Notes: generated from the sequence alone by a model not told the origin. Shown: positions 8,658 through 17,774, numbered from the stretch's first letter. The stretch: DNA of 42,834 bases from Bacillota bacterium (GCA_012522135.1 JAAYLA010000324.1:1-42834), one strand, 5' to 3'. Numbers and translations: made by a program.

Positions 8658-9446
8658 GTGGTATTCAGCCCGGAGTGGCAGCAAAATCTCTATACTTTTC
8701 TGGCCGTGTTGAGCCGGGTGGCTTCCTTTTGGGTCGCCCTGCCCATATTGCGCCGAGGCGTTCCCCTGCTGGCGAAGGTCGGCATGGCCGGGCTCATATC
8801 GCTTTTGCTGCTGCCCGTTACGGCTCCTTTGCCCGTGCCGGAAAGCCTGATCCGTTTCGCCTTCACGATCGTGCGCGAATCCCTCTTCGGGCTGCTCCTG
8901 GGCTTTTTGGTCGCGCTCGTCTTTTCCACTCTTTATCTCGCAGGTCAGCTGATCGACGTGCAGATGGGTTTTGGCGCAGTGACCCTGTTCGATCCGCAGA
9001 CGGGCGACCACGTCCCCATGGTCGCGCAGTTTCAAAACGCCCTGGCCGTCTTGCTCTTTTTCCTTACCGACGGCCATCACGCGCTGTTCGCCGCGCTGGG
9101 GCAAAGCTTTCTTATTGTACCTTTGAGCGGCGCCGTACTGTCCGACCGGGCGATCCAACACGTTTTCGACCTGTTCGTGAGCCTGTTCGTCCTGTCGCTG
9201 CGCATTGCCTTACCAGTCATGGCCGCGGTGTTCCTGACCGACGTCGCGCTCGGCATCATCACGCGGGCGGTACCGCAAATGAATGTTTTTGTTATCGGGT
9301 TTCCGGTAAAGATCGCGGTCGGCCTCGCCATCTATCTGCTCGCGCTGCCCGCCATCGTGAGCCTGTTGACCTCGTTAGTAGGACCTGGAGGGCGCCTCAG
9401 CGAAGGAGTGGGAGGCGTGTTGCCGCTCCTGGGAGGGGGCCCGTGA
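8658..9446 (+). CDS. fliR: Flagellar type III export gate protein FliR
   Basis: 262 aa with about six hydrophobic segments. Family markers include LAGQLIDVQMGFGAVTLFDP near residue 95 and PQMNVFVIGFPVKIAVGL near residue 207. FliR completes the FliP5-FliQ4-FliR1 gate. GTG at 8658 was chosen because it sits directly after the fliQ stop and gives the usual length. The stop TGA shares two bases with the flhB ATG (TGATG). A second frame is also open across most of this gene; see rejected items. Confidence 0.95.
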   Translation: MVFSPEWQQNLYTFLAVLSRVASFWVALPILRRGVPLLAKVGMAGLISLLLLPVTAPLPVPESLIRFAFTIVRESLFGLLLGFLVALVFSTLYLAGQLIDVQMGFGAVTLFDPQTGDHVPMVAQFQNALAVLLFFLTDGHHALFAALGQSFLIVPLSGAVLSDRAIQHVFDLFVSLFVLSLRIALPVMAAVFLTDVALGIITRAVPQMNVFVIGFPVKIAVGLAIYLLALPAIVSLLTSLVGPGGRLSEGVGGVLPLLGGGP

Positions 9447-10564
9447 TGCCTAAGACCGAGCTTGCGGGCTATAGGATGCTCGACGGTCGGCTAAACCTGC
9501 AGCTCTTTGCCCAGGATAAGACGGAGCCGCCGACGCCGAAGCGGAGGCGGGACGCGCGAAAAAAAGGGCAAGTGGCCAAGTCCCACGATCTCGGTACGGC
9601 TCTCGTCTTGCTGATCGCCTTTCCCGTCCTTTATGCGTTGATCGCGTACATGGGCGAGCAGATGGCGGCCTTTACCTACTGGACTTATACGGAAGCGCTC
9701 CCGCTGCAGGAGTGGTCCGAACGCACCATACAAGCCTTGGGCGTGCAATCGGTACTGCAAGTCGCCAAGGTCGCCCTGCCGGTCGCAGCCGTCGGGATGC
9801 TGGCGGGCTTTGTTGCACAGCTCGTGCAGGTTGGCTTTCTCGTGACGGCGGAGCCCATCAAACCGAAACCCGAGCGCCTGAACCCGATCGCGGGGCTGAA
9901 ACGCATTTTTTCGAAACGCGCCGCCTTTGAGCTGGTAAAGGCGGTGCTGAAGACTGCCGTCATCGCTTGGATTTGCTATACGTTGCTCCGCAGGTATTTG
10001 CCGCTGTTTCCGCACCTGGCGCTGCTGCATCCCGCCGAGGCGGTGCGCATGGTCGGCGACGCGGCACGCTGGCTCGGAGTTTACGCGGGCGTGCTGCTCC
10101 TCGTCTTAGGCGCAGGCGACTACGCTTTTCAACGCTTCGAGCACGTGAAGTCGCTGCGTATGTCGAAACAGGAATTGAAAGAGGAATTGAAAGAGACGGA
10201 AGGGGACCCGCACCTGCGGTCGCGCCTTAGGCAGCGGCAACGGGAGATCGCCACGCGCCGCATGATCCACGACGTGCCGAAAGCCGACGTGGTCGTGACG
10301 AACCCGACCCACATTGCCGTGGCGATACAATATGACGCCGCCCGAATGGACGCGCCGGTCGTCGTGGCGAAGGGAGCGGGCACGGTGGCGGAGCGGATCA
10401 AAGAGGTCGCGCGGGAGCACGATGTGGCGATCGTCGAAAACCAACCGCTGGCTCGCGCCCTCTTTGACACCGTTCCCGTCGGCAGCGAAATCCCGGCGGA
10501 TCTATACCAAGCGGTCGCAGAAGTGCTGGCCTTCGTCTACCGCCTGCAGGGTCGTACGCTCTAA
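9446..10564 (+). CDS. flhB: Flagellar export switch protein FlhB
   Basis: 372 aa. Four membrane segments in the N-terminal half are preceded by the conserved EPPTPKRRRDARKKGQVAKS basic segment. The C-terminal cytoplasmic domain contains the self-cleaving NPTH motif at about residues 286-289 (VVTNPTHIAVAIQYD), which changes substrate specificity when FliK signals hook completion. The ATG at 9446 overlaps the fliR stop and follows GGGAGGGGG. An internal ATG at 9476 would give a start more like B. subtilis FlhB but lacks a comparable ribosome site. flhA follows after 37 bases. Confidence 0.95.
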   Translation: MPKTELAGYRMLDGRLNLQLFAQDKTEPPTPKRRRDARKKGQVAKSHDLGTALVLLIAFPVLYALIAYMGEQMAAFTYWTYTEALPLQEWSERTIQALGVQSVLQVAKVALPVAAVGMLAGFVAQLVQVGFLVTAEPIKPKPERLNPIAGLKRIFSKRAAFELVKAVLKTAVIAWICYTLLRRYLPLFPHLALLHPAEAVRMVGDAARWLGVYAGVLLLVLGAGDYAFQRFEHVKSLRMSKQELKEELKETEGDPHLRSRLRQRQREIATRRMIHDVPKADVVVTNPTHIAVAIQYDAARMDAPVVVAKGAGTVAERIKEVAREHDVAIVENQPLARALFDTVPVGSEIPADLYQAVAEVLAFVYRLQGRTL

Positions 10565-10601
10565 CGTTGAGGTCGGCCGATAGTTGGAGGATTGGAACAG
10601 C

Positions 10602-12671
10602 ATGGCTTCAAACGAATCACCACTTCTAAGGCTTGGCAAAGGCTCCGACATCGTGGTGGTCACGGGGATTTTGGTTATCGTCGTCATGATGGTCATCCCG
10701 TTGCCCACTTTCCTCGTTGACCTGCTTCTCGTGCTCAATATGGGACTGTCGCTGCTTGTGCTCCTCCTCACGATGAATGTAAAAAGGCCGTTGGAGCTGG
10801 CCGTCTTTCCGACCTTGCTGCTGATCCTCACCTTATTCCGGCTTGCGCTCAGCATCTCCACGACCCGGCTCATCCTGCTGCAAGGCGATGCGGGACGGGT
10901 CGTCGAAGCGTTCGGCCATTTCGTCGTCGGCGGCAACCTCGTCGTGGGCCTCGTCATCTTCCTGATCTTGGTCGTGATCCAGTTCATCGTGATCACGAAA
11001 GGCGCGGAGCGTGTGGCGGAGGTCGCAGCCCGCTTCACGCTCGATGCAATGCCGGGCAAGCAGATGAGCATCGACGCCGACTTGAACGCGGGCCTGATCG
11101 ACGAGGATACGGCGCGCCAAAGGCGGCTCGAAGTGCAGCGTGAGGCCGATTTCTACGGCGCGATGGACGGTGCCAGCAAGTTCGTGAAGGGCGACGCGAT
11201 TGCAGCCATTTTCATCGTCCTGATCGACATTTTGGGCGGTTTCGCCGTAGGAGTGCTCCAGCGGGGCCTCTCCGTGGAACAAGCCGCCGCTCGCTACACG
11301 CTGCTTACCGTGGGCGACGGCCTGGTCTCGCAAATTCCCGCGCTGCTCGTCTCGACGGCGACCGGCATTATCGTCACCCGGGCGGCATCCGACGGCAATC
11401 TCGGCGCCGACCTGACGAAACAGCTCCTTTCCGCGCCCCGGGTTCTGGCCATGACGAGCCTTTTTCTCGTCCTCTTCGGTTTCGTCCCGGGTCTGCCTAC
11501 GATGCCGTTCTGGACGCTCGCTGCCGTAGTCGGAGGATCGGCTTACGCCGCGCTCAGCGCCCAGCGGCGGCATGAGGAGGATGAGCGACAGGCGGCCACC
11601 GAACCTGCGGTCGAAAGGCGGCCCGAGGACGTTACGGACCTGTTGCAGACCGACGTCGTCGAACTCGAAATTGGCTACGGCCTCATTCCGCTCGTCGACA
11701 CGGTGCAAGGGGGCGACCTGCTCGAGCGCATCACCATGATCCGGCGACAGATCGCCCTGGAGCTCGGTATCGTCGTGCCGGCGGTGCGCATTCGCGACAA
11801 CATGCAGTTAAAGGCCAACGAATACTCCATCAAACTGCACGGTATCGAGGTGGCGAAAGGATCGGTCGATCCCGGTCGTTTCCTAGCCATGGCGTCGGGA
11901 GCCGTCACGGAGCCGGTTGAGGGGATCGAGACGCGGGAGCCTGCCTTCGGGTTGCCGGCCCTTTGGATTGAGGAGGCGAAGCGGAACGAAGCCGAGATCC
12001 GCGGCTATACGGTGGTCGATCCGCCGTCCGTCGTCGCCACCCACCTGACGGAGATTTTGCGAACGCACGCCGCACAGCTATTGAGCAGGCAAGACACGAA
12101 GCGGCTTCTCGACCGTGTGCGCGAAGAGCAGCCCGCCCTCGTCGACGACCTCGTGCCGCAACAGCTCAGTTTGGGTGAGGTGCATCGGGTCCTGCAGGGG
12201 CTCCTACAGGAGGGAGTGCCCATCCGCAACCTTGTGCTGATCCTAGAGAGCCTTTCCGACGGCGTTCGCGTCACCCGAGATTTGGAGGCCTTGATCGAAA
12301 TCGTGCGGGAAGGCCTTGCCTACCAGATTTCCCAGCTATACAGCGAAGATGGCGTGATGTATGCGATCACGATCGATCCTGCGACGGAGGAGGAGATCGC
12401 ACAGGCGATGGTCGCCGACGAGCGCGGCAGCGAAGTGCAGCTCAGCGCGCAGCGGGTAGAGGAGCTCTACTCGGCCGTGGCGGCGACGGTGGAGCGGGCA
12501 CTGTCCCGGGGCCAGCAGCCGGTCATTCTGTGTTCACCCGCGATTCGCCGCGCGGTCCGGCAGCTCGTCGCCAGGGCGTTGCCCCGTATTCCGGTGGTGT
12601 CATACAAGGAGATCGCCGCCAACGTGCAGGTACACTCGGCAGGGATGGTGAGTTTGCGCCGTGCGGGTTAA
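10602..12671 (+). CDS. flhA: Flagellar type III export component FlhA
   Basis: 689 aa. The N-terminal ~330 residues hold about eight membrane segments and the FHIPEP-family core (FPTLLLILTLFRLALSIS; GGNLVVGLVIFLILVVIQF; and the cytoplasmic loop AERVAEVAARFTLDAMPGKQ). The C-terminal ~340 residues form the cytoplasmic FlhA-C ring that receives chaperone-substrate complexes (EIGYGLIPLVD..., PALWIEEAKRNEAEIRGYTV). ATG 10602 follows TTGGAGG by 11 bases; a TTG at 10584 lies inside that site. The 3' end overlaps flhF by 11 bases. Confidence 0.96.
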   Translation: MASNESPLLRLGKGSDIVVVTGILVIVVMMVIPLPTFLVDLLLVLNMGLSLLVLLLTMNVKRPLELAVFPTLLLILTLFRLALSISTTRLILLQGDAGRVVEAFGHFVVGGNLVVGLVIFLILVVIQFIVITKGAERVAEVAARFTLDAMPGKQMSIDADLNAGLIDEDTARQRRLEVQREADFYGAMDGASKFVKGDAIAAIFIVLIDILGGFAVGVLQRGLSVEQAAARYTLLTVGDGLVSQIPALLVSTATGIIVTRAASDGNLGADLTKQLLSAPRVLAMTSLFLVLFGFVPGLPTMPFWTLAAVVGGSAYAALSAQRRHEEDERQAATEPAVERRPEDVTDLLQTDVVELEIGYGLIPLVDTVQGGDLLERITMIRRQIALELGIVVPAVRIRDNMQLKANEYSIKLHGIEVAKGSVDPGRFLAMASGAVTEPVEGIETREPAFGLPALWIEEAKRNEAEIRGYTVVDPPSVVATHLTEILRTHAAQLLSRQDTKRLLDRVREEQPALVDDLVPQQLSLGEVHRVLQGLLQEGVPIRNLVLILESLSDGVRVTRDLEALIEIVREGLAYQISQLYSEDGVMYAITIDPATEEEIAQAMVADERGSEVQLSAQRVEELYSAVAATVERALSRGQQPVILCSPAIRRAVRQLVARALPRIPVVSYKEIAANVQVHSAGMVSLRRAG

Positions 12672-13674
12672 GCGTTTCACGGCGGAGACGCTGGAGGATG
12701 CCGTCGGACTTGTGAAAGAAGAGTTTGGGGACGATGCCCTGATCATCGAGACGCGACGCGTGCGAGGCGGTGTCTTGCGCTTTTGGCGGCGTCCCGGCTA
12801 CGAAGTCGTCGCCGCTTTGGAATCGGATGCCCGACCCCGGCGCACGGAACTGGCCGTGCAGCCGCGGATCGAGACCGGAGCGCCGGACCCGTGGATTCGG
12901 CTGCACGCCTTGCTCCGATCGCAAGGCCTTCCGGACGTCACCATCCAAGGCGTGATGCAAATCGTACAGGCATCCCTGGCCGACGAGCCGGGCCCGCTGG
13001 ACTGGCCGCGGGTCCGGCAAGCGGCGGCAGCCCACATGCTCGGCGGGCTTTCGTGCGTCGGGGCCGACGAGATTGTGGGTGAGCGCGGCGTACTGCCCGT
13101 CATCGGACCGAGCGGCGTCGGTAAGACATCGGTCTTGACCAAGCTGGCGACGAACTTCGCACTGCTCGGCGGACGCCGCGTCGCGATCGTGACGGCCGAC
13201 ACCCAGCGCTTCGGGGCCGTAGAGCAGCTGAGGGCCTATGCCCGGCTCATCCAGGTTCCCTTTGAGGTCGCTGAGACGCCCGCTGAGCTGAAAGCGCACG
13301 TGGAGGCGCACGCAGACAAAGACTTGATTTTTGTCGATACCCCGGGATGCAGCCCGTATGCCGACGACGAGCTTCGGAATCTGCAGTCGCTGCTTGCCGT
13401 CCTGGACCGTCCTGTCACGTACCTTGTGCTGAGCGCGACCACGAAATGGGAAGATCTGTTCGATTTGACACGGCGCTTCGAAAGGGTGGGCTACGAGCGC
13501 ATCATTGTGAGCAAACTCGATGAGACACGGACCTTCGGTGCCGTATACATGCTGGGCGTAACGGCGGGAAAACCGTTGGCCTATCTCACCACAGGCCAAG
13601 ACGTCCCCGAAGACATCGAAGTGGCCGAAGCTGAGCGCGTCGTCGGACTGTTGCTCGCGAGCGAAGAGATGTGA
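12661..13674 (+). CDS. flhF: Flagellar biosynthesis SRP-family GTPase FlhF
   Basis: 337 aa. FlhF is an SRP-type GTPase that sets flagellar position and number. A short basic N-domain (MRVKRFTAETLEDAVGLVKE) precedes an NG domain with P-loop GPSGVGKTS near residue 149, the DTQRFGAVEQLRAYA segment, Walker B DTPG and the base-specificity motif SKLDE. GTG 12661 lies inside the end of flhA and is preceded by GGGATGGTGAG, so translation is likely coupled. Its usual partner and activator FlhG (MinD-like ATPase) is not the next gene: only a 70-base gap and then the sigma factor follow. Confidence 0.94.
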   Translation: MRVKRFTAETLEDAVGLVKEEFGDDALIIETRRVRGGVLRFWRRPGYEVVAALESDARPRRTELAVQPRIETGAPDPWIRLHALLRSQGLPDVTIQGVMQIVQASLADEPGPLDWPRVRQAAAAHMLGGLSCVGADEIVGERGVLPVIGPSGVGKTSVLTKLATNFALLGGRRVAIVTADTQRFGAVEQLRAYARLIQVPFEVAETPAELKAHVEAHADKDLIFVDTPGCSPYADDELRNLQSLLAVLDRPVTYLVLSATTKWEDLFDLTRRFERVGYERIIVSKLDETRTFGAVYMLGVTAGKPLAYLTTGQDVPEDIEVAEAERVVGLLLASEEM

Positions 13675-13744
13675 AATAAGACAGGAAGACGCGCTTCGGT
13701 GTCCAATTGTAGCATGAGGACGGTAGCTCTGTGGGGGGGATACC

Positions 13745-14536
13745 TTGTCTGAGTTCACATCCGACAAAATTGACAAGGCTTGGGCCGCGTATAAGAAGGA
13801 CCGTGATCCCCGGGCGAGGGAGTTTTTGCTGCTGGCTTACGCGCCCCTCGTCAAGCACGTCGCGAACCGGGTTGCCGTCGGACTGCCCGCCTCGATGGAT
13901 GTGGACGATCTAATCAGCTACGGTTTCTTCGGCTTGGCCGACGCCCTGGAGCGTTTCGATCCCAGCCGCGAGGTGAAGTTTGAGACGTATGCTACAAGGC
14001 GCATCCGCGGCAGTAGGATCGACGGTTTGCGGGCGTTGGACTGGGTCCCCCGCTCCGTCCGACAAAAGGCCAAGGAGATCGAGACGGCCATCAGCGAGCT
14101 GGAGGGTGAGTTCGGACGCCAGCCCGAGGACCGGGAGATCGCCGATCGCCTCGGGATCAGCCTCGAGGAGTTCCACGACCGCCTGCGCGAAGTGAAATCG
14201 GTATCGTTGGTCAGCCTCGACGAGATCTGGTCGAGCGGTGAAGGAGACGACGACGGTAAACTGAGCCTGGGTCAGATGATCCAGGACAGTTCGGTCATGG
14301 ATCCGGCGGCCGTAGCGGTCGATGAAGAAATGAAGCGCATCTTGGTCGAGGCCATTGACCGGCTGCCCGAGCGAGAGCGGCTCATCATTGCCCTGTATTA
14401 CTACGAAGACCTCACGTTGAAAGAGATCGGCCAGGTTCTGTCGGTCTCCGAATCGCGGGTCTCGCAGCTGCACACCCGCGCCATGCTGCGGCTCAGGGCC
14501 GCCTTGTCCCGCCATAAGGAGAGTCTCGTGAGCTGA
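13745..14536 (+). CDS. sigD: RNA polymerase sigma factor of the FliA/SigD/WhiG family
   Basis: 263 aa. The alternative sigma-28 type factor drives late flagellar (filament, often chemotaxis) genes. Visible parts are region 2 (DVDDLISYGFFGLADALERF, then KFETYATRRIRGSRIDGLRA and DWVPRSVR), region 3 (EGEFGRQPEDREIADRLGIS), and region 4 with the helix-turn-helix LTLKEIGQVLSVSESRVSQL. The TTG start at 13745 has GGGGGGGA 4-11 bases upstream and matches the usual family start. It closes the flagellar operon, as in Bacillus. FlgM, its anti-sigma factor, is not in the window. Confidence 0.93.
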   Translation: MSEFTSDKIDKAWAAYKKDRDPRAREFLLLAYAPLVKHVANRVAVGLPASMDVDDLISYGFFGLADALERFDPSREVKFETYATRRIRGSRIDGLRALDWVPRSVRQKAKEIETAISELEGEFGRQPEDREIADRLGISLEEFHDRLREVKSVSLVSLDEIWSSGEGDDDGKLSLGQMIQDSSVMDPAAVAVDEEMKRILVEAIDRLPERERLIIALYYYEDLTLKEIGQVLSVSESRVSQLHTRAMLRLRAALSRHKESLVS

Positions 14537-14593
14537 GCGCCGCGGTAAGACCCGGTTGCTTGCAGGCGGCGCGCAAAGCTCATCCCGTCGTGC

Positions 14594-14622
14594 TTGATAC
14601 TGCCAATGCAGCGTGGTATACT
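14594..14622 (+). promoter_or_regulatory. Sigma-A type promoter for rpsB-tsf
   Basis: TTGATA (14594-14599), a 17-base spacer, then TATACT (14617-14622), with TGG directly before the -10 giving an extended -10. This is close to consensus and lies in the 285-base gap between sigD and rpsB, the longest non-coding stretch in the window. Transcription should start near 14629, leaving a leader of about 190 bases before rpsB. Confidence 0.8.
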
Positions 14623-14628
14623 ACTGCG

Positions 14629-14821
14629 TGGTGTATTTGGGTACTCCCGTTGGTCCTGCCAAGGATCGCATGTGCCGCATGGCCTGCATCGCGGCCGGAG
14701 GCCGGCGCACGCGGAGTCAGTACACACGCGTGTCGACGGGTTGTCCGGTGCCGCGCGTCGCGGTAGGCAGCCCGGATGAAGCACGCGGAGGTCAAACCGG
14801 AAGAGGAGGGAGGTGAGCGGT
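14629..14821 (+). promoter_or_regulatory. Structured 5' leader of rpsB (candidate autoregulatory element)
   Basis: The predicted untranslated leader can form several helices. The clearest pairs 14737-14745 (CGGGTTGTC) with 14766-14774 (GGCAGCCCG): nine pairs including G-U, with an inner five-pair stem 14751-14755/14759-14763 closed by a 3-base loop. Upstream, GCCGG 14694-14698 pairs with CCGGC 14702-14706, and it competes with a GCCGC/GCGGC stem (14674-14678/14691-14695). Ribosomal protein genes are often autoregulated through such leaders. That this one binds S2 is inference; I do not recognise a named Rfam family. Confidence 0.45.
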
Positions 14822-15586
14822 ATGGCGATCATCTCCATGAAGCAGCTTCTTGAGGCCGGGGTCCACTTCGGTCACCAGACCAGGCGTTGGAACCCCAAGA
14901 TGGCCCCGTATATCTTTACTGAGCGTAACGGCATTTATATCATCGATCTGCAAAAGACCGTACGCAAGGTAGACGAGGCGTACCAGTTCGTGCGGAATAC
15001 GGTCGCGGAAGGCGGCACGGTTCTGTTCGTCGGTACCAAGAAGCAAGCGCAAGAGACCATCAGGCAGGAAGCGGAAAGGTGCGGCATGCCCTACGTCAAC
15101 CAGCGTTGGCTCGGAGGCATGCTGACGAACTTCCAGACGATCCGCAGCCGCATCGATCGGCTCGAGCAGCTCGAGACCATGGAGTCCGACGGTTCCTTCG
15201 AGTTGCTTCCCAAGAAGGAAGTCATGCAGCTGCAGAAAGAGAAGGAGCGCCTGGAGCGGTTCTTGGGCGGCATCCGTACGCTCCGGCGACTGCCTGACGC
15301 GGTCTTTGTCGTCGACCCGCGCAAGGAAAAGATCGCGGTAGCAGAGGCGAGAAAGCTCGGTATTCCGATCATCGCCATCGTCGATACGAACTGCGATCCG
15401 GACGAGATCGACTACGTGATCCCGGGCAACGACGACGCGATCCGGGCGGTTCGGCTTCTGACGTCGAAGATAGCCGATGCGGTGCTCGAGGCCCTCGAGG
15501 GTCAGCAGGTCGCTGAAGAAGAACCTGCATCCGAGGTCGAAGAGTACGTAGAGGAGGCCGAGGCCCAACTCGTCGAGGCCGAGTAG
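14822..15586 (+). CDS. rpsB: 30S ribosomal protein S2
   Basis: 254 aa. S2 joins late in 30S assembly and bridges head and body. Family signatures are [20 protein letters not shown] at the N-terminus, [33 protein letters not shown] and [15 protein letters not shown]. The C-terminal ~25 residues are acidic, as in many Bacillota. ATG 14822 follows a strong GAGGAGGGAGGTGAG; a GTG at 14813 lies within that site and is rejected. The gene is driven by the promoter at 14594 and followed by an intrinsic terminator before tsf. Confidence 0.98.
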   Translation: MAIISMKQLLEAGVHFGHQTRRWNPKMAPYIFTERNGIYIIDLQKTVRKVDEAYQFVRNTVAEGGTVLFVGTKKQAQETIRQEAERCGMPYVNQRWLGGMLTNFQTIRSRIDRLEQLETMESDGSFELLPKKEVMQLQKEKERLERFLGGIRTLRRLPDAVFVVDPRKEKIAVAEARKLGIPIIAIVDTNCDPDEIDYVIPGNDDAIRAVRLLTSKIADAVLEALEGQQVAEEEPASEVEEYVEEAEAQLVEAE

Positions 15587-15606
15587 TTCCCATAGGGAGG
15601 TACTGA

Positions 15607-15637
15607 GGGGTGGGCCGCGCGGGCTCGCCCCTTTTTT
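15607..15637 (+). terminator. Intrinsic terminator between rpsB and tsf
   Basis: GGGGTGGGCC (15607-15616) pairs along its whole length, with G-U, to GGCTCGCCCC (15622-15631), with a five-base loop, followed by six T. No promoter is evident between it and tsf, so it probably works as a partial terminator that lets S2 exceed EF-Ts, as known for rpsB-tsf in other bacteria. Confidence 0.85.
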
Positions 15638-15701
15638 CGGTCAGGCGGACGTCGGCGTGGGGATGATGAGGAGTCAGACACAGAGGAGGTGCCTCATCCA
15701 T

Positions 15702-16331
15702 ATGGCAACCATTACACCACAGATGGTGAAAGAGTTACGGGAACGGACACAGGCCGGCATGATGGATTGCAAGCGGGCGCTCGAGGAGACCGGCGGCGAC
15801 ATGGAAAAGGCCGTCGACTACCTGCGGCAGAAGGGACTGGCTGCGGCTGCGAAGAAGGCCGGCAGGCTGGCAGCCGACGGGCTGGTCGACGCGTATATTC
15901 ACCCGGGCGGACGCGTCGGTGTGCTCGTCGAGGTGAACTGCGAAACCGACTTCGTGGCGAAGACGGAGGACTTCCAGGAACTGGTGCGGGACATCGCTAT
16001 GCACATCGCCGCCATGCGGCCCGAGTATGTGCGGCGTGAGGACATCCCCGCCGAGGTCATCGAGCACGAAAAGCGTATCTTGGCCAGCCGAGCACAGGAA
16101 GAGGGCAAACCGGAGCACATCATCGAGAAGATCGTTTCCGGCCGGCTCGAGAAGTTCTACAGCGAAGTGTGCCTCCTGGAGCAGCCCTTTGTGAAGGATC
16201 CCGACAAGACCGTGGGTCAGCTCGTCCAAGAGGCCATTGCGAAGCTCGGGGAAAATATCCAGGTAAGGCGTTTCGCTCGCTTCGAGCGCGGTGAGGGCGT
16301 CGCCGGCCCGCAGGACGGAGCGGCGGAGTAG
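15702..16331 (+). CDS. tsf: Translation elongation factor Ts (short form)
   Basis: EF-Ts exchanges GDP for GTP on EF-Tu. The 209-residue product has the N-terminal UBA-like domain ([19 protein letters not shown], with [11 protein letters not shown]), the catalytic core [20 protein letters not shown], and a C-terminal ending [20 protein letters not shown] with [14 protein letters not shown]. It is about 85 residues shorter than the ~293-aa form of B. subtilis and resembles the single-core short type of Thermus, cyanobacteria and some clostridia. ATG 15702 follows GAGGAGGT by 11 bases. An upstream in-frame ATG at 15657 is rejected for lack of conservation. Confidence 0.96.
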   Translation: MATITPQMVKELRERTQAGMMDCKRALEETGGDMEKAVDYLRQKGLAAAAKKAGRLAADGLVDAYIHPGGRVGVLVEVNCETDFVAKTEDFQELVRDIAMHIAAMRPEYVRREDIPAEVIEHEKRILASRAQEEGKPEHIIEKIVSGRLEKFYSEVCLLEQPFVKDPDKTVGQLVQEAIAKLGENIQVRRFARFERGEGVAGPQDGAAE

Positions 16332-16346
16332 CAAGAACGGCAAAAG

Positions 16347-16371
16347 AGACACCCGAACGGGTGTCTTTTTT
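16347..16371 (+). terminator. Intrinsic terminator after tsf
   Basis: AGACACCCG (16347-16355) and CGGGTGTCT (16358-16366) form a perfect nine-pair hairpin with an AA loop, followed by a run of six T. It ends the rpsB-tsf transcript. pyrH would then need its own promoter: a TACAAT at 16442-16447 is a possible -10, but no convincing -35 accompanies it. Confidence 0.92.
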
Positions 16372-16474
16372 CCGGTTGGGGCCAGGACATCAGAGGAAAA
16401 AAGCGAATCAAAGCGTAGCACGGGTCCTGCCGGCCGGAGTTTACAATACGACGATTACGGGAGCGAGTGCGAAA

Positions 16475-17212
16475 ATGAGTCATCCCCAGCCCAAGTATCG
16501 CCGGGTGGTCTTGAAACTGAGCGGCGAGGCCCTGGCCGGACCAAAAGGCTTCGGACTTGACATCGGCGTCCTCACGCGGATCTCCGAGGAGCTGAAGGAA
16601 ATCCACGCCCTCGGCGTGCAGACATGCATCGTCGTGGGCGGCGGGAACATCTGGCGAGGGGCGTCCGGCAGCGCTCAGGGGATGGACCGTTCGACTGCAG
16701 ACTACATGGGCATGCTGGCTACGGTGATTAACGCCCTGGCGCTGCAGGATGCGATGGAAAACGTCGGGCTGGACACCCGCGTGCAGACTGCGATCGAAAT
16801 GCGCGAGGTGGCCGAGCCGTATATACGCAGGCGTGCGATTCGCCATTTGGAAAAGGGACGTTTCGTCATTTTTGCCGCCGGTACCGGTAATCCGTATTTT
16901 TCCACGGATACGACGGCGGCCTTGCGGGCGGCCGAGGTCGAGGCGGAAGTGATCCTGATGGCCAAGCGAGGGGTCGACGGGGTGTACGATTCCGATCCCC
17001 GCACCAATCCGAACGCGAAGAAGTACGACCGCCTCGATTACATCCATTTGCTGCAAAATGGGCTGGCGGTGATGGATTCGACCGCAGCCTCGCTTTGCAT
17101 GGACAACCGCATCCCCATCATCGTTTTCGATTTCGATGAGCCACACAACATCAAACGTGCGTGCTTAGGTGAGAATGTCGGAACGATTATCGGAGAGGGG
17201 CGTCAAAGTTGA
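16475..17212 (+). CDS. pyrH: Uridylate kinase (UMP kinase)
   Basis: 245 aa. The enzyme phosphorylates UMP to UDP in pyrimidine nucleotide synthesis; it is a hexameric amino-acid-kinase-fold protein. Markers are [12 protein letters not shown] at the N-terminus, [49 protein letters not shown] and [15 protein letters not shown] 16475 matches the family start; an in-frame GTG at 16361 lies in the tsf terminator and is rejected. The ribosome site (GGGAG, 11 bases upstream) is modest. Its stop overlaps the frr TTG. Confidence 0.97.
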   Translation: MSHPQPKYRRVVLKLSGEALAGPKGFGLDIGVLTRISEELKEIHALGVQTCIVVGGGNIWRGASGSAQGMDRSTADYMGMLATVINALALQDAMENVGLDTRVQTAIEMREVAEPYIRRRAIRHLEKGRFVIFAAGTGNPYFSTDTTAALRAAEVEAEVILMAKRGVDGVYDSDPRTNPNAKKYDRLDYIHLLQNGLAVMDSTAASLCMDNRIPIIVFDFDEPHNIKRACLGENVGTIIGEGRQS

Positions 17213-17766
17213 TTGAAGAGCTTTTCCAGGACGCTGAAAAGCGCATGACCGGCGCAGTGTCGGCGATGAAAGACGAGTTTGCCGGGGTACGGACGGGAAG
17301 GGCGAACCCCGCTTTGCTCGAGCGGGTACAGGTGGACTACTACGGCACGCCCACACCCGTCAATCAACTTGCGACCATATCCGTCCCCGAGCCGCGGCTT
17401 TTGGTGATCCAGCCGTGGGATAAGTCGGCGATCAAGAATATCGAGAAGGCCATCCTCCAATCCGAGCTCGGCTTTAATCCCACGAACGACGGCAACGTCA
17501 TACGGGTCGTTGTGCCGCAGCTGACCGAAGAGCGGCGCAAGGAGCTCGTGCGCCTCGTGCGGAAAATGGCCGAGGAGCACCGGGTCGCGGTGCGCAATAT
17601 CCGGCGCGACCTGATAGAAGAGATTAAGGCGCTGGAGAAGGAAGGCGAAGTCTCGGAGGATGAGTCCCGCCGGGCCCAGTCTCGCGCGCAGGAACTCACC
17701 GACAAGTACATAGGAGAGATCGACCGGCTGTTGGAGCAGAAAGAGAGCGAGATCATGGAGGTCTGA
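17209..17766 (+). CDS. frr: Ribosome recycling factor
   Basis: RRF splits the post-termination ribosome with EF-G. The 185-residue product matches family length and has the markers [54 protein letters not shown] and the arginine-rich helix [20 protein letters not shown]. The TTG start overlaps the pyrH stop (TTGA) and is preceded by GAGAGGGG eight bases upstream, so pyrH-frr translation is coupled. Confidence 0.97.
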   Translation: MIEELFQDAEKRMTGAVSAMKDEFAGVRTGRANPALLERVQVDYYGTPTPVNQLATISVPEPRLLVIQPWDKSAIKNIEKAILQSELGFNPTNDGNVIRVVVPQLTEERRKELVRLVRKMAEEHRVAVRNIRRDLIEEIKALEKEGEVSEDESRRAQSRAQELTDKYIGEIDRLLEQKESEIMEV

Positions 17767-17774
17767 TTCGGGTA

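Noticed and set aside
8585-9445. Frame in phase with flhB is open across almost all of fliR, which would give a 659-codon FlhB.
   Set aside because: FliR is clearly encoded in the other frame with all family motifs; the upstream extension has no FlhB-like sequence, and FlhB begins normally at 9446 with a strong ribosome site. High G+C makes such shadow frames common.
12523-13776. 417-codon minus-strand frame opposite flhF.
   Set aside because: FlhF is unambiguous on the plus strand; no ribosome site or domain supports the antisense frame.
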